This document shows positions 38,001 to 50,819 of a stretch of DNA of 64,000 nt, in pieces. Position 1 is the stretch's first letter, and each line of letters opens with the position of its first letter. This DNA comes from Elmis aenea (lineage: Eukaryota; Arthropoda; Insecta; Coleoptera; Elmidae). The DNA is taken from the NCBI GenBank assembly GCA_947652605.1, contig OX393579.1:54725774-54789773 (forward strand), in the 5' to 3' direction. The translations under genes were made by a program, and so were the position numbers. The notes under the pieces were generated by a model. That model saw only the letters and a program-made list of their open reading frames with translations, made no database searches and was not told the DNA's origin.

Positions 38001-39416
38001 GAAAATATAGCTTAAGAAATTTAATCATTTGATACTGTGATACAAATAATGTATCACAGAGCATCAATTGTCGATACAGACATAAAACTAGATTAAATAT
38101 AGATTTGGGACAGATCAATAATTAGTTCCACAACATTTGTGTATAGATTTATTGATGAGACCCTGGGTTATAGAAAGCTAACGTTTTGGTAATGCATTGA
38201 GTCAGCATCTATATTTAGCAGTTGACACTTTTCAATTAAGTTATTTGATTGAGCCGCTTTTTAAATGTTTATATTTGACAAACACGTTAATATCGTGTTT
38301 TACATTATGTAATTTTTGTTAGCTAATATGGGATGTGATACATGATAACGAAGGCTTTGTTCTGCACCCCTCTCAACTTTACAAGAAGTACATGTGCATG
38401 TTCAGATAATAGGGTGCATCTGTATACAACATACAAGGCACTAAAATAGATGCCATTTAAAGGTATTTTGCAATTGCATGCACGCATTTCTAGGAAAATG
38501 TGGATGTAGCTACCAGGAAGTCAGAAATGGGGTGTGTTAATACGATTGATATCCAACGAAGATATTTCCTTCTGTTTTAATTGACAGGTGAATTAAATTT
38601 ATAGCTAAATGGAAAGGAAAATGACTTCATCCCTCTATTTTTAGTCAGATTCTATGATTACTCATTTCTTTACTAGGAATATGAGCGTGGTATCACCACC
38701 AGAATATTAGTTGTCTTGAAAAACTTCGATAACATGGGAAATAATAGGAGAAAACCGACACGCTCGAGCAATAATTTACTTTTTTATCTTCCAGACGTGT
38801 CCCATTTATTAATATTTAAAAATAACCCACACTTACTACAAAAATATTACTTAATGAATATGCGCGCGCAGAATGATCACCTATATTGACACCTACACGT
38901 ACAAAATAATATGTTACTTTAAACACCAATTCATTCAAATAACAATAAAGAAAAACACGAAACTCGATTGAACTAGGTAGAAAACTTAAAAAACTTTATT
39001 TTGGATCAAATATCACCCCAATTTAACTTGTTTACATTAGATATTCTAACCCTAAAGAATTGGTGATTATTTTACCTTATCTTAATTTTCCCAGATTAGA
39101 TAACAAATTGGTGCTCTAAATTTTAGAGATACTCACTTTTATATCTTATCAATCACGGTTTTTTAAGTAATCACATCACCACTAAACAAACTCACGGTCA
39201 TACACAGTCACACCTCTCTGTATTTTGAGTCTCCACCATTTCCAAATATGGATTCGAGATATGTGGCGTCACCTACCAGTAACCGTGAAAGCAATTTTAA
39301 ACCATTTGTTGTTAGAACGGCCATGAGGTCGCAGCACCATGTGTAAAGTCAAGTGTTGAACTGACAGATAACCCAACTTTTTATAGCATGACAATTCTAG
39401 GTTAAAAATAACAAAA
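35035..39416. other. integrin 5' region and Elp2 promoter side, no protein-coding exon seen
   Basis: This 4.4-kb AT-rich stretch should contain the integrin 5' UTR intron(s) and first non-coding exon. It also holds the promoters of integrin and Elp2, which diverge. The most GC-balanced part, 39180-39400, is the best candidate for the shared promoter. No coding exon was recognised. Confidence 0.45.
35746..35868. repeat. imperfect inverted repeat, possible small MITE
   Basis: The left arm (AGAATCTCTTGTAGCCGTTT and CAAGACACTCATCTCT) pairs with the right arm (AGAGATGAGTCTTGAAAC and then AGGATTTCT). The loop is AT-rich. No target duplication was found. Confidence 0.6.
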
Positions 39417-42400
39417 ATGTCTTTTGAAACGTGTTATACGTCTAGTTCTTGTAATCAGACACCCACGGTTGCACATTGGGGTAAAAACAATTTAATATGT
39501 TATGGTTCTTGCAATGCAGTATTAATTAACGATATACAGGTATGGATGTTTTAAACCACATTTTCATGTTTTGCAAGGCTTAAATTGTAGTATGGAAGTG
39601 GAGGAATAGTTAAAAATACTCTATGTAGTCATTCTAAACGTGTAAATTCCGTACGATGGATCTCGGGTGTTGATTGTGAAACAGAATTAGTATCTGGTGC
39701 AACCGATGGAACGGCAATAGTTTGGAGTTATATTAATGACAGTTATGTGCCTTTTGTACTTAAAGGCCATGAGGGTAATATAAATATTGTTGATGGACTG
39801 TATAAGGATGTAGAGAAGAAACATGTTGTTGTTGTAACCGCATCATTGGATTCGACAGTGAAGATATGGCTACGATACAATATTTCAGGTATTTTATTGC
39901 TGATTTTGTTCTTTTGGAGTGTCTTTAATAATTTGTGGTTCACAGATGGTTTCTTTATGGCACAAACAATCAATTTCGGTTATGGAATCTGTATGGGATT
40001 AAAATTATCGCATCTCCCGAATTTAAATAAGCTAATTTTGGCATGCGCTATGGACAATTCAAACATCCAGTTATATGTAGAAAAACAAGAAGATAGTAAA
40101 GTGGAATTCGAAAAGTCTGAAATTTTAAAAGGGCATGAAAGCTGGGTGCGGAGTGTGGATTTTACACTTGATGGTACTATTCGAGGCAAGTTATTCTTTG
40201 GTGAGTATTAATCAGTCCTTATATTTCAGAGAAGGGTGATATGCTCCTGGCATCTGCGTCGCAAGATGCGTTCGTTCGTTTGTGGAGAATATCTCCTGTA
40301 AAACAGGAAAATGATCCAACTAAGACTCGAAACTTTTTTGATGATGAGAAGTACGATCATATATTGAAAAAGGGTAAAATAAAGACGGATTATGTCGAGT
40401 GCGCGGTTGCCCTGGAATCTGTTCTTGCCGGACATGAAGGATGGGTTTATTCCGTGAGCTGGAGCTCGACAGGTTTAAAACTTTTGACCGTGTCGTTGGA
40501 CAAATCCATGATTATATGGGAATGGGACGTAGGTGCAGGATTGTGGTTGGAAAAAGCACGTCTTGGTGAGGTTGGTGGAGGTACCTTGGGCTTCTATGGT
40601 GGTATGTTTGGACCAACAAGTGATAGTATTATGGCACATGGTTACCATGGGGCGTTTCACATATGGAATTATTCTGAGGTAACACGATTTGGCACATTTT
40701 TGATAGAGATTTTGTTTTTAACTAGGGAAAAAAAATTTAGTCTTGATTTAGTTTTAATTAGGGCTGTGGAGTCGGAGTCGGAGTTTAGGAAAAATTTCTG
40801 GTCAGTGGAGTCGGAGTTTAGGAGCAATTTCTGGTCAATGAAGTCGGAGTTTAGGAGGAATTTCTGGTTAGTGGAGTCGGAGTTTAGGAGGAATTTCTGG
40901 TTAGTGGAGTCGGAGTCGGAGTTTAGGAGGAATTTCTGGTCAGTGGAGTCGGAGTTTAGGAGGAATTTCTGGTCAGTGGAGTCGGAGTTTAGGAGGAATT
41001 TCTGGTCAGTGGAGTCGGAGTCGGAGTTTAGGAGGAATTTCTGGTCAGTGGAGTCAGAGTCAGAAAAAATGTACTGACTCCGAGTACAACAAAAAATTGC
41101 GAGGTGGTCCTTTGCCGCAAAATTTAAATTCCAATTTTAAATAATTTTTTTATATATTTTTTTTCTTATATTACACACCATTAAATGTCTTAGTATTCAA
41201 TTTTTTGGAGTCGGAGTCGATCTACTAAAATTATCAGGAGTCGGAGTCGACTTTTTTTTGCCGATTCCGCAGCCCTGGTTCTAATTAGGGGAAAATAATT
41301 TAGGCTTCAATTGTGTTCATAGAAAACTTTGAATTGGGAGCCTGCCGTAACAGTCGGTGGACATTTCAACGAAGTAGTTGATTTATCATGGGAACCTGAA
41401 GGAGAATTTTTGATGTCGGTTTCAACGGATCAAACCACGAGGATACACGCACCTTGGCAAAAAGGCACCGAAAAACTGGTACGTCCGTTATTTTGAAAGA
41501 ATTCACGGTTGAACTGCAATATTTTTTCCAGACCTGGCACGAAATAGCACGGCCGCAGGTTCACGGATACGACATGAGTTGTCTTGCCGTTTTGTCCCGT
41601 TACAAATTTGCTTCGGGTGCCGAAGAAAAAATAATTCGCACATTCGATGCGCCTAAGAATTTCGTCGATAATTTTAGGCGAATTTGTAGGATTGAAGAAG
41701 ATCGTGAGGGGAACATTGTCAGTGATTGTAAGCCTATTTTATTTATTTAACCAGCTCTTTAGGCCAAGCTTCCACGGCTTTGTAACATGTTTTCCTCCAT
41801 TCTCTTTAATACTTTGTCAGTTTTTTCCATTCTTTAACTCCTAGTTCCTTTGGGTCCTTTTCACCTCCTCCAACCAGTTTTTCCGGGGTCTTCCCCATGT
41901 TCTTCCATTTACTCGTTCCTTAAGTACTTGTTTCGTTATTTGTTTCTCTGGTAATGTTGATATATATCTCGGCCACCTTCTTGTGTCTTTACTACATCAA
42001 TTATAGTTGGTTGACCATATAATTCCTCCAGTTCCTCATTTGTTCTGTTTCTCCATTGTTCTCTTTCCCCCCAAATATCTTTCGTAGTACCTTGCTTTTC
42101 CAAACCTGTAATGTGTTTCCTATTTCAATCAAAACAGATTTTTTTTACGGTTAAAGGCATTGCACAATTATTTTAGCCATGGAAGTAGGCCCTCAAGGTG
42201 CAGCTGTTCCATCTTTGGGCCTCTCCAACAAAGCAGTTTACGGAATAGACAATACAGAAATCGTAACAGCCACCAGCAAGAAGGACCCATATCCGGAAGA
42301 ATCACACTTTACTGCAGTTGATTTAACCGGTATGAAACTGCAAAGTTTTGCCTAAAGTTGTCTTAATTTCGGCATTTCTAGAACCACCAACTGAAGAGAC

Positions 42401-43817
42401 TCTTTTACAAAATACGTTATGGCCGGAAGTTCAAAAATTGTATGGTCACGGGTACGAAGTTTATGCATTGGCAGCGACAGTGGGTGGTGATATTTTGGCT
42501 TCTGCTTGTAAATCGACGACGCTGGAACATGCGGCAGTTTTATTGTGGTAAGAATTTCGAAAATTCGTATTTTGGGAACTTTTACATTGTGCTAAATTCA
42601 CAAGTAAAATTTTGGTTTTGAGTATACCAGGTACCAGGTAACATTTCCAACATGGGCATGGGCGTCTACAGGGGAGGGCTAACGGGGCACTTGCCCCTCC
42701 CTGGAATCGAGTACGTCATTAATGACCAATGAAAGAGGGTCAAGTTAAAATTTCATTAATATTTTAATGCATTCCTGATGGGAGCTTTAAACAATTGGAA
42801 AAACAAAAGAGAGTTCTATACTTGAATTGTGTTATTACTCATCAATAATTTAAACATTTGTGATTTTTTTTTGTGTATATACCAACAAAATCTTTTGTTT
42901 AGGGATACATCGACATGGACCCAAATTCAAAAACTGACGTCCCACACATTGACAGTAGCCCAGCTCGATTTTTCGCCCGATTCGAAACATCTCTTATCCG
43001 TGTCCAGAGATCGCCGATGGTCTTTATTCAGGAGAAAAAACGCTACCAAAGATTTTGAGCTTGTAGCCACCACAGACAAAAAAACCGGCATCCATACTAG
43101 AATAATTTGGTGCTGCTCTTGGACGCCAGACTCGAAATATTTTGCCACGGGCTCTCGAGATGGAAAGGTGGTTGTATGGGGCGAGTTTCCTGATAAGAAA
43201 CCGGAGAATGTCTTGGGGCAATATGGAGCTGTCTGTACCCCTTTGGAATTAAAAGGGGAGTCGATAACTGCCTTGGCTTTCGCCCCCATCGTCGCTTCTA
43301 GTTCGTATTTGTTGTCCGTGGGCCTGGAATCTGGAATTGTCGTGGTGTACCAATGGAATTTACAAAAATGGTCGCCGTTATTAACACTGCAAAACAGGTA
43401 ATAGCACCAGGGCTGTGGAGTCGGATTCGGAAAAAATTTACCGACTCCGACTCCACTGACCAGAAATTCCTTCTAAACTCCAACTCCGACTCCGGAAAAA
43501 ATGTACCGACTCTGACTCCACTGACCAGAAATTCAGAGTCGAACTACTAAAATTATCAGGAGTCGACTTTTTTTTTACCGACTTCGCAGCCCTAAATAAC
43601 ACAGCCTTCTCGTACTAACTGTGGATTTATTTTTTTCATTTCCAGTGATGCTCATCACCTGACAGTGAAACGGTTAAAGTTTAGGCCGGTTTTGGGAGCC
43701 GCTGGGGCCAAGGAGGTCGATAAAAGTATTTTGCAACTAGCTAGCTGTGGTAGCGATCATGCAGTTAAAATTTATAATATTTATTTAAGGAATACGCCTT
43801 TCGCGAACTGTACATAA
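39417..43817 (+). CDS. Elp2: Elp2, WD40 subunit of Elongator
   Basis: Elp2 is a double WD40-propeller scaffold of the Elongator complex, which modifies wobble uridines of tRNAs. The exons are 39417-39539, 39591-39888, 39946-40185, 40230-40678, 41323-41478, 41532-41727, 42177-42329, 42382-42547, 42903-43397 and 43646-43817, giving 815 residues (human about 826). WD blades are seen throughout ([76 protein letters not shown]). The family block [20 protein letters not shown] with [17 protein letters not shown] is diagnostic. All introns are GT-AG except intron 3 (40186-40229), which appears to use a GC donor. Introns 4, 6, 8 and 9 carry transposon fragments. Confidence 0.97.
40759..41277. mobile_element. 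hAT-like element with an internal 33-bp minisatellite
   Basis: The ends TAGGGCTGTGGAGTCGG and CCGATTCCGCAGCCCTG are inverted. The flanks GTTTTAAT (40751-40758) and GTTCTAAT (41278-41285) are an 8-bp target duplication with one change. From 40769 to 41050 the subterminal unit GTGGAGTCGGAGTTTAGGAG and on is repeated eight times at 33 or 39 bp. A short relative is at 43408-43594. It accounts for most of Elp2 intron 4. Confidence 0.9.
41760..42120 (-). pseudogene. non-LTR retrotransposon 3' ORF fragment
   Basis: Read on the minus strand, this gives [15 protein letters not shown], then a [23 protein letters not shown] block. This is the C-terminal phrase (GR-GRPRK-W) of the reverse transcriptase ORF of common insect non-LTR elements. 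Stops and indels are present. It lies in Elp2 intron 6 and is related to the fragment at 62724-63284. Confidence 0.7.
42657..42783. mobile_element. hAT-like MITE, family CATGGGCGTCC, truncated copy 3
   Basis: It begins CATGGGCATGGGCGTCTACA and follows copy 2 closely through CCTCCCTGGAATCGAGTAC and TATTTTAATGCATTC, but the right terminal repeat is missing. It lies in Elp2 intron 8. Confidence 0.78.
43408..43594. mobile_element. short hAT-like MITE, GGGCTGTGGAGTCGG family
   Basis: The ends CAGGGCTGTGGAGTCGG and CGACTTCGCAGCCCTA are inverted. The target duplication is AATAGCAC / AATAACAC (43400-43407 and 43595-43602). It has only one or two copies of the unit that is expanded in the 40759-41277 relative. 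It lies in Elp2 intron 9. Confidence 0.87.
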
Positions 43818-43884
43818 GAGAAATAGTAAATTTATATGTTTTAATTGTAAATATTTTTGTATTATGGAAATGAAATTTTGTTTT

Positions 43885-43890
43885 AATAAA
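43885..43890 (+). terminator. polyadenylation signal of Elp2
   Basis: An AATAAA lies 68 bp past the stop, followed by T/G-rich sequence (TTGTTTGTTG). Confidence 0.65.
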
Positions 43891-44016
43891 TATTTTAAAT
43901 TATTATTGAGTTGTTTGTTGTACAGAGTGTTTAATATTACCTAAGAGCCTTGGGCAGTGGCGTAGGCAGGATGGTTCCATGGGGGGGGGGTTACCAAACG
44001 CAAAAACAACTGAGGA

Positions 44017-45115
44017 TAGGGTTGCCAGAAGTTGAAAGTGTAAAAAGAGAACTTATTTTTGGTGAAAAATTACTCTCTACTGAAATATTTAATGGTCAAA
44101 ACAAATTTCTGAACAACTTATTCGTAACCAACAATATTTTAAATTTTAGGCAAGTTACAGATTAACTTGATACAATATACTTCATGAATTCATATTAGAC
44201 ACATAAAGACTATCATTTAATTGTTATAGGATTTTTACTGATACATGTGTTTTGACAGCTCTGATCCAAAACAAAATTTTTAATAACTTAATCGTTACTA
44301 GATCTATTTTAATTTTTATTTCTTTTTTCGATTGAGTTAGTGCAGTGTACTTTATAAAATCATATTTAAGACATAAATATTCAATCGTTTCATTTTTATT
44401 GGATTTTTACTAATAAATTGTGTTTTGACAGTTCTGGTCCAAAACAACATTTTTAATAATTTAATCGTTACCAGATATGGTTTGATTTTAATTTCCTTTT
44501 TCGATTGAGTTAGTACAGTATACTTTATAAATCCATATTTGAGACATAAATATTGCATTGTTCAATTTTTATTGGATTTTTACTAATAAATGTGTTTTGT
44601 CAGTTCTGATCCAAAACCAAATTTTTAGTAACTTAATCTTAACCCAATTTATTTTAATTTTTATTGAAGTTTACGATTACCTTGGTACTGTATACGGCAG
44701 AAATTAATTTTGTTTGTCATAAGAACATTATTGTTCAGTTTTTATAGTAATTCATAATTATAGAACGCAACCCACTTAACACGTTGCGCCTACATAGGTA
44801 TGCATTGTACTGAACAAAACGCCTACTTTTGTCATTTCTAGACAGACTGCGTAACTGTATGTCAAATTAGTTACATGTCTATGTAGGCGTTTTGTGTCGT
44901 GGTTGCCTATCAATAGGCGCAACGTTTAGTGGGTGGCATACTGTAAATTACGCCTACATGGATATGCAATTAATTTAACGTCGTTTCTACGCAGGTTGCC
45001 TGAAAATGCCGAAAGTAGGCGTTTTGTTAAGCACATTGCATACCTATCTAGGCGCAACATGCTAAGTGGGTTGCGTTTTGTATTTAAGTAGGCGCCTGTT
45101 ATCAATGAATATTAG
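44017..45115. mobile_element. second, right-truncated copy of the 1.5-kb hAT-like element
   Basis: It starts TAGGGTTGCCAGAAGTTGAA like the copy at 3950 and runs parallel to it through the fold-back block (44764-45078), then diverges near 45115 without a right end. Its internal tandem monomers number four (marker phrases at 44176, 44346, 44519 and 44691) against three in the NECAP copy. The satellite begins about 230 bp further on. Confidence 0.85.
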
Positions 45116-45775
45116 TATATAACACTAATTAAATCGTTGATAAATGAAGATTTTTTATTTTCATCGACGTAACGCATGTCACTTGTACAAAAAGTGTAAT
45201 TAATCAACTGCAATAGCAAATAGTGGCGTGTTTAAGTGCTAATAATGTTAATGAGTAATGCTGTTTAATTCCCAAAACATAATTTTCCACCTAGTTTTCC
45301 CAGTTAATTTGAGCAACATACACCACAAACTCATACGGCAAAAACAAAACTCAATTGACCAAATCATCTATACTTTATAAATTCATATTTAAGACCTAAA
45401 TATAGCTTTGTTTAATTTCCATTGGATTTTTACTCCTAAATGTCTCTCGACAGCAACGATCCAAAAGCAATTTTTTAATAACTCTGTTGTTACCTAAAAA
45501 AATTAAATTTCTATGCAAGTTCCCAACTGACCAAGTCCACTATACTTTATAAATTTATATTTGAGGCCTAGATATAGCTTCATTTAATTTTTACTACTAA
45601 ATGTCTCTCGACAGCAACGATCCAAAAGCAATTTTTTAATAACTCATTCTGTATCACAAAATTTTTTATTTCTATGCAAGTTGCCAACTGACCAAGTCCA
45701 CTATACTTTATAAATTCATATTTGAGGCCTAGATAAAGCTTCGTTTAATTTCCATTGGATTTTCACTACTTAATG

Positions 45776-46042
45776 CAGTGGTTTCCAACCTTTTTGTACC
45801 TACGCCCCCCTTTTTCAAAAAAAAATTTTTGCGCCCCCCTCACTTTTTGTTACAATCTATTTTCATAAATACGGTTCTGATAAATAAGAATTATTTAATG
45901 GACTTCAAAACAATATACCATATTCTGTATAAAAAAAGTTCTTTTTGTATGTCTGTATTAAAAAATGATATTTTGGTAACAGCTGCGCGCCCCCCTAGCA
46001 ATAGCCTCGCGCCCCCCTAGGGGGGCGCGCCCCACAGGTTGG
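45776..46042. mobile_element. hAT-like MITE inserted into a satellite monomer
   Basis: It begins CAGTGGTTTCCAACCTTTTT and ends CCCACAGGTTGG. The 8-bp target duplication ACTTAATG is perfect (45768-45775 and 46043-46050). Compared with the copy at 31957-32234, the last nine bases of the right terminal repeat are absent. The C-rich interior (GCGCCCCCCTCAC) is shared. Confidence 0.88.
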
Positions 46043-49000
46043 ACTTAATGTCTCTCGACAGCAACGATCCAAAAGCAATTTTTTAATAACTCATTCTGTA
46101 TCACAAATTTTTTTATTTCTATGCAAGTTCCCAACTGACCAAGTCCACTATACTTTACAAATTCATATTTGAGGCCTAGATATAGCTTTGTTTAATTTCC
46201 ATTGGATTTTTACTATTAAATGTCTCTGGACAGCAATGATCCAAAAGCAATTTTTTAATAACTCATTCTGTATCACAAAAATTTTTATTTCTATGCAAGT
46301 TCCTAACTGAACAAGTCCACTATACTTTATAAATTCATATTTGAGGCCTAGATATAGCTTCGTTTAATTTCCATTGGATTTTTACTACTAAATGTCTCTG
46401 GACAGCAACGATCCAAAAGCAATTTTTTAATAACTCATTCTGTATCACAAATTTTTTTATTTCTATGCAAGTTCCCAACTGACCAAGTCCACTATACTTT
46501 ATAAATTCATATTTGAGGCCTAGATATGGCTTCGTTTAATTTCCATTGGATTTTTACTATTAAATGTCTCTGGACAGCAACGATCCAAAAGCAATTTTTT
46601 AATAACTCATTCTGTATCACAAATTTTTTTATTTCTATGCAAGTTCCCAACTGACCAAGTCCACTATACTTTATAAATTCATATTTGAGGCCTAGATATG
46701 GCTTCCTTTAATTTCCATTGGATTTTTACTACTAAATGTCTCTCGACAGCAACAATCCAAAAGCAATTTTTTAATAACTCATTCTGTATCACAATTTTTT
46801 TTATTTCTATGCAAGTTCCCAACTGACCAGGTCCACTTTACTTTATAAATTCATATTTGAGGCCTAGATATGGCTTCGTTTAATTTCCATTGGATTTTTA
46901 CTATTAAATGTCTCTGGACAGCAACGATCCAAAAGCAATTTTTTAATAACTCATTCTGTATCACAAATTTTTTTATTTCTATGCAAGTTCCCAACTGACC
47001 AAGTCCACTATACTTTATAAATTCATATTTGAGGCCTAGATATAGCTTCGTTTAATTTCCATTGGATTTTTACTACTAAATGTCTCTCGACAGCAACGAT
47101 CCAAAAGCAATTTTTTAATAACTCATTCTGTATCACAAAAATTTTTATTTCTATGCAAGTTCCCAACTGACCAAGTCCACTATACTTTATAAATTCATAT
47201 TTGAGGCCTAGATATGGCTTCCTTTAATTTCCATTGGATTTTTACTATTAAATGTCTCTGGACAGCAACGATCCAAAAGCAATTTTTTAATAACTCATTC
47301 TGTATCACAAATTTTTTTATTTCTATGCAAGTTCCCAACTGACCAAGTCCACTATACTTTATAAATTCATATTTGAGGCCTAGATATGGCTTCCTTTAAT
47401 TTCCATTGGATTTTTACTACTAAATGTCTCTCGACAGCAACAATCCAAAAGCAATTTTTTAATAACTCATTCTGTATCACAATTTTTTTTATTTCTATGC
47501 AAGTTCCCAACTGACCAGGTCCACTTTACTTTATAAATTCATATTTGAGGCCTAGATATGGCTTCGTTTAATTTCCATTGGATTTTTACTATTAAATGTC
47601 TCTGGACAGCAACGATCCAAAAGCAATTTTTTAATAACTCATTCTGTATCACAAATTTTTTTATTTCTATGCAAGTTCCCAACTGACCAAGTCCACTATA
47701 CTTTATAAATTCATATTTGAGGCCTAGATATAGCTTCGTTTAATTTCCATTGGATTTTTACTACTAAATGTCTCTTGACAGCAACGATCCGAAAGCAATT
47801 TTTTAATAACTCATTCTGTATCACAAAAATTTTTGTTTCTATGCAAGTTCCCAACTGACCAAGTTTACTATACTTTATAAATTCATATTTGAGGCCTAAA
47901 TACAGCTTCGTTTAATTTCCATTGGATTTTTACTACTAAATGTCTCTCGACAGCAACGATCCAAAAGCAATTTTTTAATAACTCTGTCGTTACCTAAAAA
48001 AATTAAATTTTTATTCAAGTTCCCAACTGACCAAGTCCACTATACTTTATAAATTCATATTTGAGGCCTAGATATAGCTTTGTTTAATTTCCATTGGATT
48101 TTTACTCATAAATGTCTCTCGACAGCAACGATCCAAAAGCAATTTTTTAATAACTCATTCTGTATCACAAAAATTTTTATTTCTATGCAAGTTCCCAACT
48201 GACCAAGTCCACTATACTTTATAAATTCATATTTGAGGCCTAGATATAGCTTTGTTTAATTTCCATTGGATTTTTACTACTAAATGTCTCTCGACAGCAA
48301 CAATCCAAAAGCAATTTTTTAATAACTCTGTCGTTACCTAAAAAAATTAAATTTTTCTTCAAGTTCCCAACTGACCAAGTCCACTATACTTTATAAATTC
48401 ATATTTGAGGCCTAGATATAGCTTCGTTTAATTTCCATTGGATTTTTACTCATAAATGTCTCTCGACAGCAACAATCCAAAAGCAATTTTTTAATAACTC
48501 ATTCTGTATCACAAAATTTTTTATTTCTATGCAAGTTCCCAATTGACCAAGTCCACTTTACTTTATAAATTCATATTTGAGGCCTAGATATAGCTTTGTT
48601 TAATTTCCATTGGATTTTTACTACTAAATGTCTCTCGACAGCAACGATCCAAAAGCAATTTTTTAATAACTCTGTCGTTACCTAAAAAAATTAAATTTTT
48701 ATTCAAGTTCCCAACTGACCAAGTCCACTATACTTTATAAATTCATATTTGAGGCCTAGATATAGCTTCGTTTAATTTCCATTGGATTTTTACTCATAAA
48801 TGTCTCTCGACAGCAACGATCCAAAAGCAATTTTTTAATAACTCATTCTGTATCACAAAATTTTTTATTTCTATGCAAGTTCCCAACTGACCAAGTCCAC
48901 TATACTTTATAAATTCATATTTGAGGCCTAGATATAGCTTTGTTTAATTTCCATTGGATTACTACTAAATGTCTCTCGACAGCAACAATCCAAAAGCAAT

Positions 49001-50819
49001 TTTTTAATAACTCATTCTGTATCACAATTTTTTTTATTTCTTTGCAAGTTCCCAACTGACCAGGTCCACTTTACTTTATAAATTCATATTTGAGGCCTAG
49101 ATATAGCTTCGTTTAATTTCCATTGGATTTTTACTACTAAATGTCTCTGGAGAGCAACGATCCAAAAGCAATTTTTTAATAACTCATTTTGTATCACAAA
49201 ATTTTTTATTTCTATGCAAGTTCCCAACTGACCAAGTCCACTTTACTTTATAAATTCATATTTGAGGCCTAGATATAGCTTTGTTTAATTTCCATTGGAT
49301 TTTTACTATTAAATGTCTCTGGACAGCAACGATCCAAAAGCAATTTTTTAATAACTCATTCTGTATCACAAATTTTTTTATTTCTATGCAAGTTCCTAAC
49401 TGAACAAGTCCACTATACTTTATAAATTCATATTTGAGGACTAGATATGGCTTCGTTTAATTTCCATGGGATTTTTACTACTAAATGTCTCTGGACAGCA
49501 ACGATCCAAAAGCAATTTTTTAATAACTCTGTCGTTACCTAAAAAAATTAAATTTTTATTCAAGTTCCCAACTGACCAAGTCCACTATACTTTATAAATT
49601 CATATTTGAGGCCTAGATATAGCTTCGTTTAATTTCCATTGGATTTTTACTCATAAATGTCTCTCGACAGCAACGATCCAAAAGCAATTTTTTAATAACT
49701 CATTCTGTATCACCAAAATTTTTATTTCTATGCAAGTTCCCAACTGACCAAGTCCACTATACTTTATAAATTCATATTTGAGGCCTAGATATAGCTTTGT
49801 TTAATTTCCATTGGATTTTTACTACTAAATGTCTCTCGACAGCAACAATCCAAAAGCAATTTTTTAATAACTCATTCTGTATCACAAAATTTTTTATTTC
49901 TATGCAAGTTCCCAACTGACCAAGTCCACTATACTTTATAAATTCATATTTGAGGCCTAGATATAGCTTTGTTTAATTTCCATTGGATTTTTACTACTAA
50001 ATGTCTCTCGACAGCAACAATCCAAAAGCAATTTTTTAATAACTCATTCTGTATCACAATTTTTTTTATTTCTATGCAAGTTCCCAACTGACCAGGTCCA
50101 CTTCACTTTATAAATTCATATTTGAGGCCTAGATATAGCTTCGTTTAATTTCCATTGGATTTTTACTACTAAATGTCTCTGGAGAGCAACGATCCAAAAG
50201 CAATTTTTGAATAACTCATTTTGTATAACAAAATTTTTTATTTCTATGCAAGTTCCCAACTGACCAAGTCCACTATACTTTATAAATTCATATTTGAGGC
50301 CTAGATATAGCTTTGTTTAATTTCCATTGGATTTTTACTACTAAATGTCTCTCGACAGCAACAATCCAAAAGCAATTTTTTAATAACTCATTCTGTATCA
50401 CAAAAATTTTTATTTCTATGCAAGTTCCCAACTGACCAAGTCCACTATACTTTATAAATTCATATTTGAGGCCTAGATATGGCTTCGTTTAATTTCCATT
50501 GGATTTTTACTACTAAATGTCTCTCGACAGCAACAATCCAAAAGCAATTTTTTAATAACTCATTCTGTATCACAAAAATTTTTATTTCTATGCAAGTTCC
50601 CAACTGACCAAGTCCACTATACTTTATAAATTCATATTTGAGGCCTAGATATAGCTTCGTTTAATTTCCATTGGATTTTTACTCATAAATGTCTCTCGAC
50701 AGCAACGATCCAAAAGCAATTTTTTAATAACTCATTCTGTATCACCAAAATTTTTATTTCTATGCAAGTTCCCAACTGACCAAGTCCACTATACTTTATA
50801 AATTCATATTTGAGGCCTA

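Noticed and set aside
40241..41077. A 278-codon open frame with repeated [11 protein letters not shown] blocks, looking like a novel repeat protein.
   Set aside because: Its first part is Elp2 exon 4. The repeats begin after a good GT donor and lie within a hAT-like element that has terminal repeats and a target duplication. The next Elp2 exon joins in phase from 41323.
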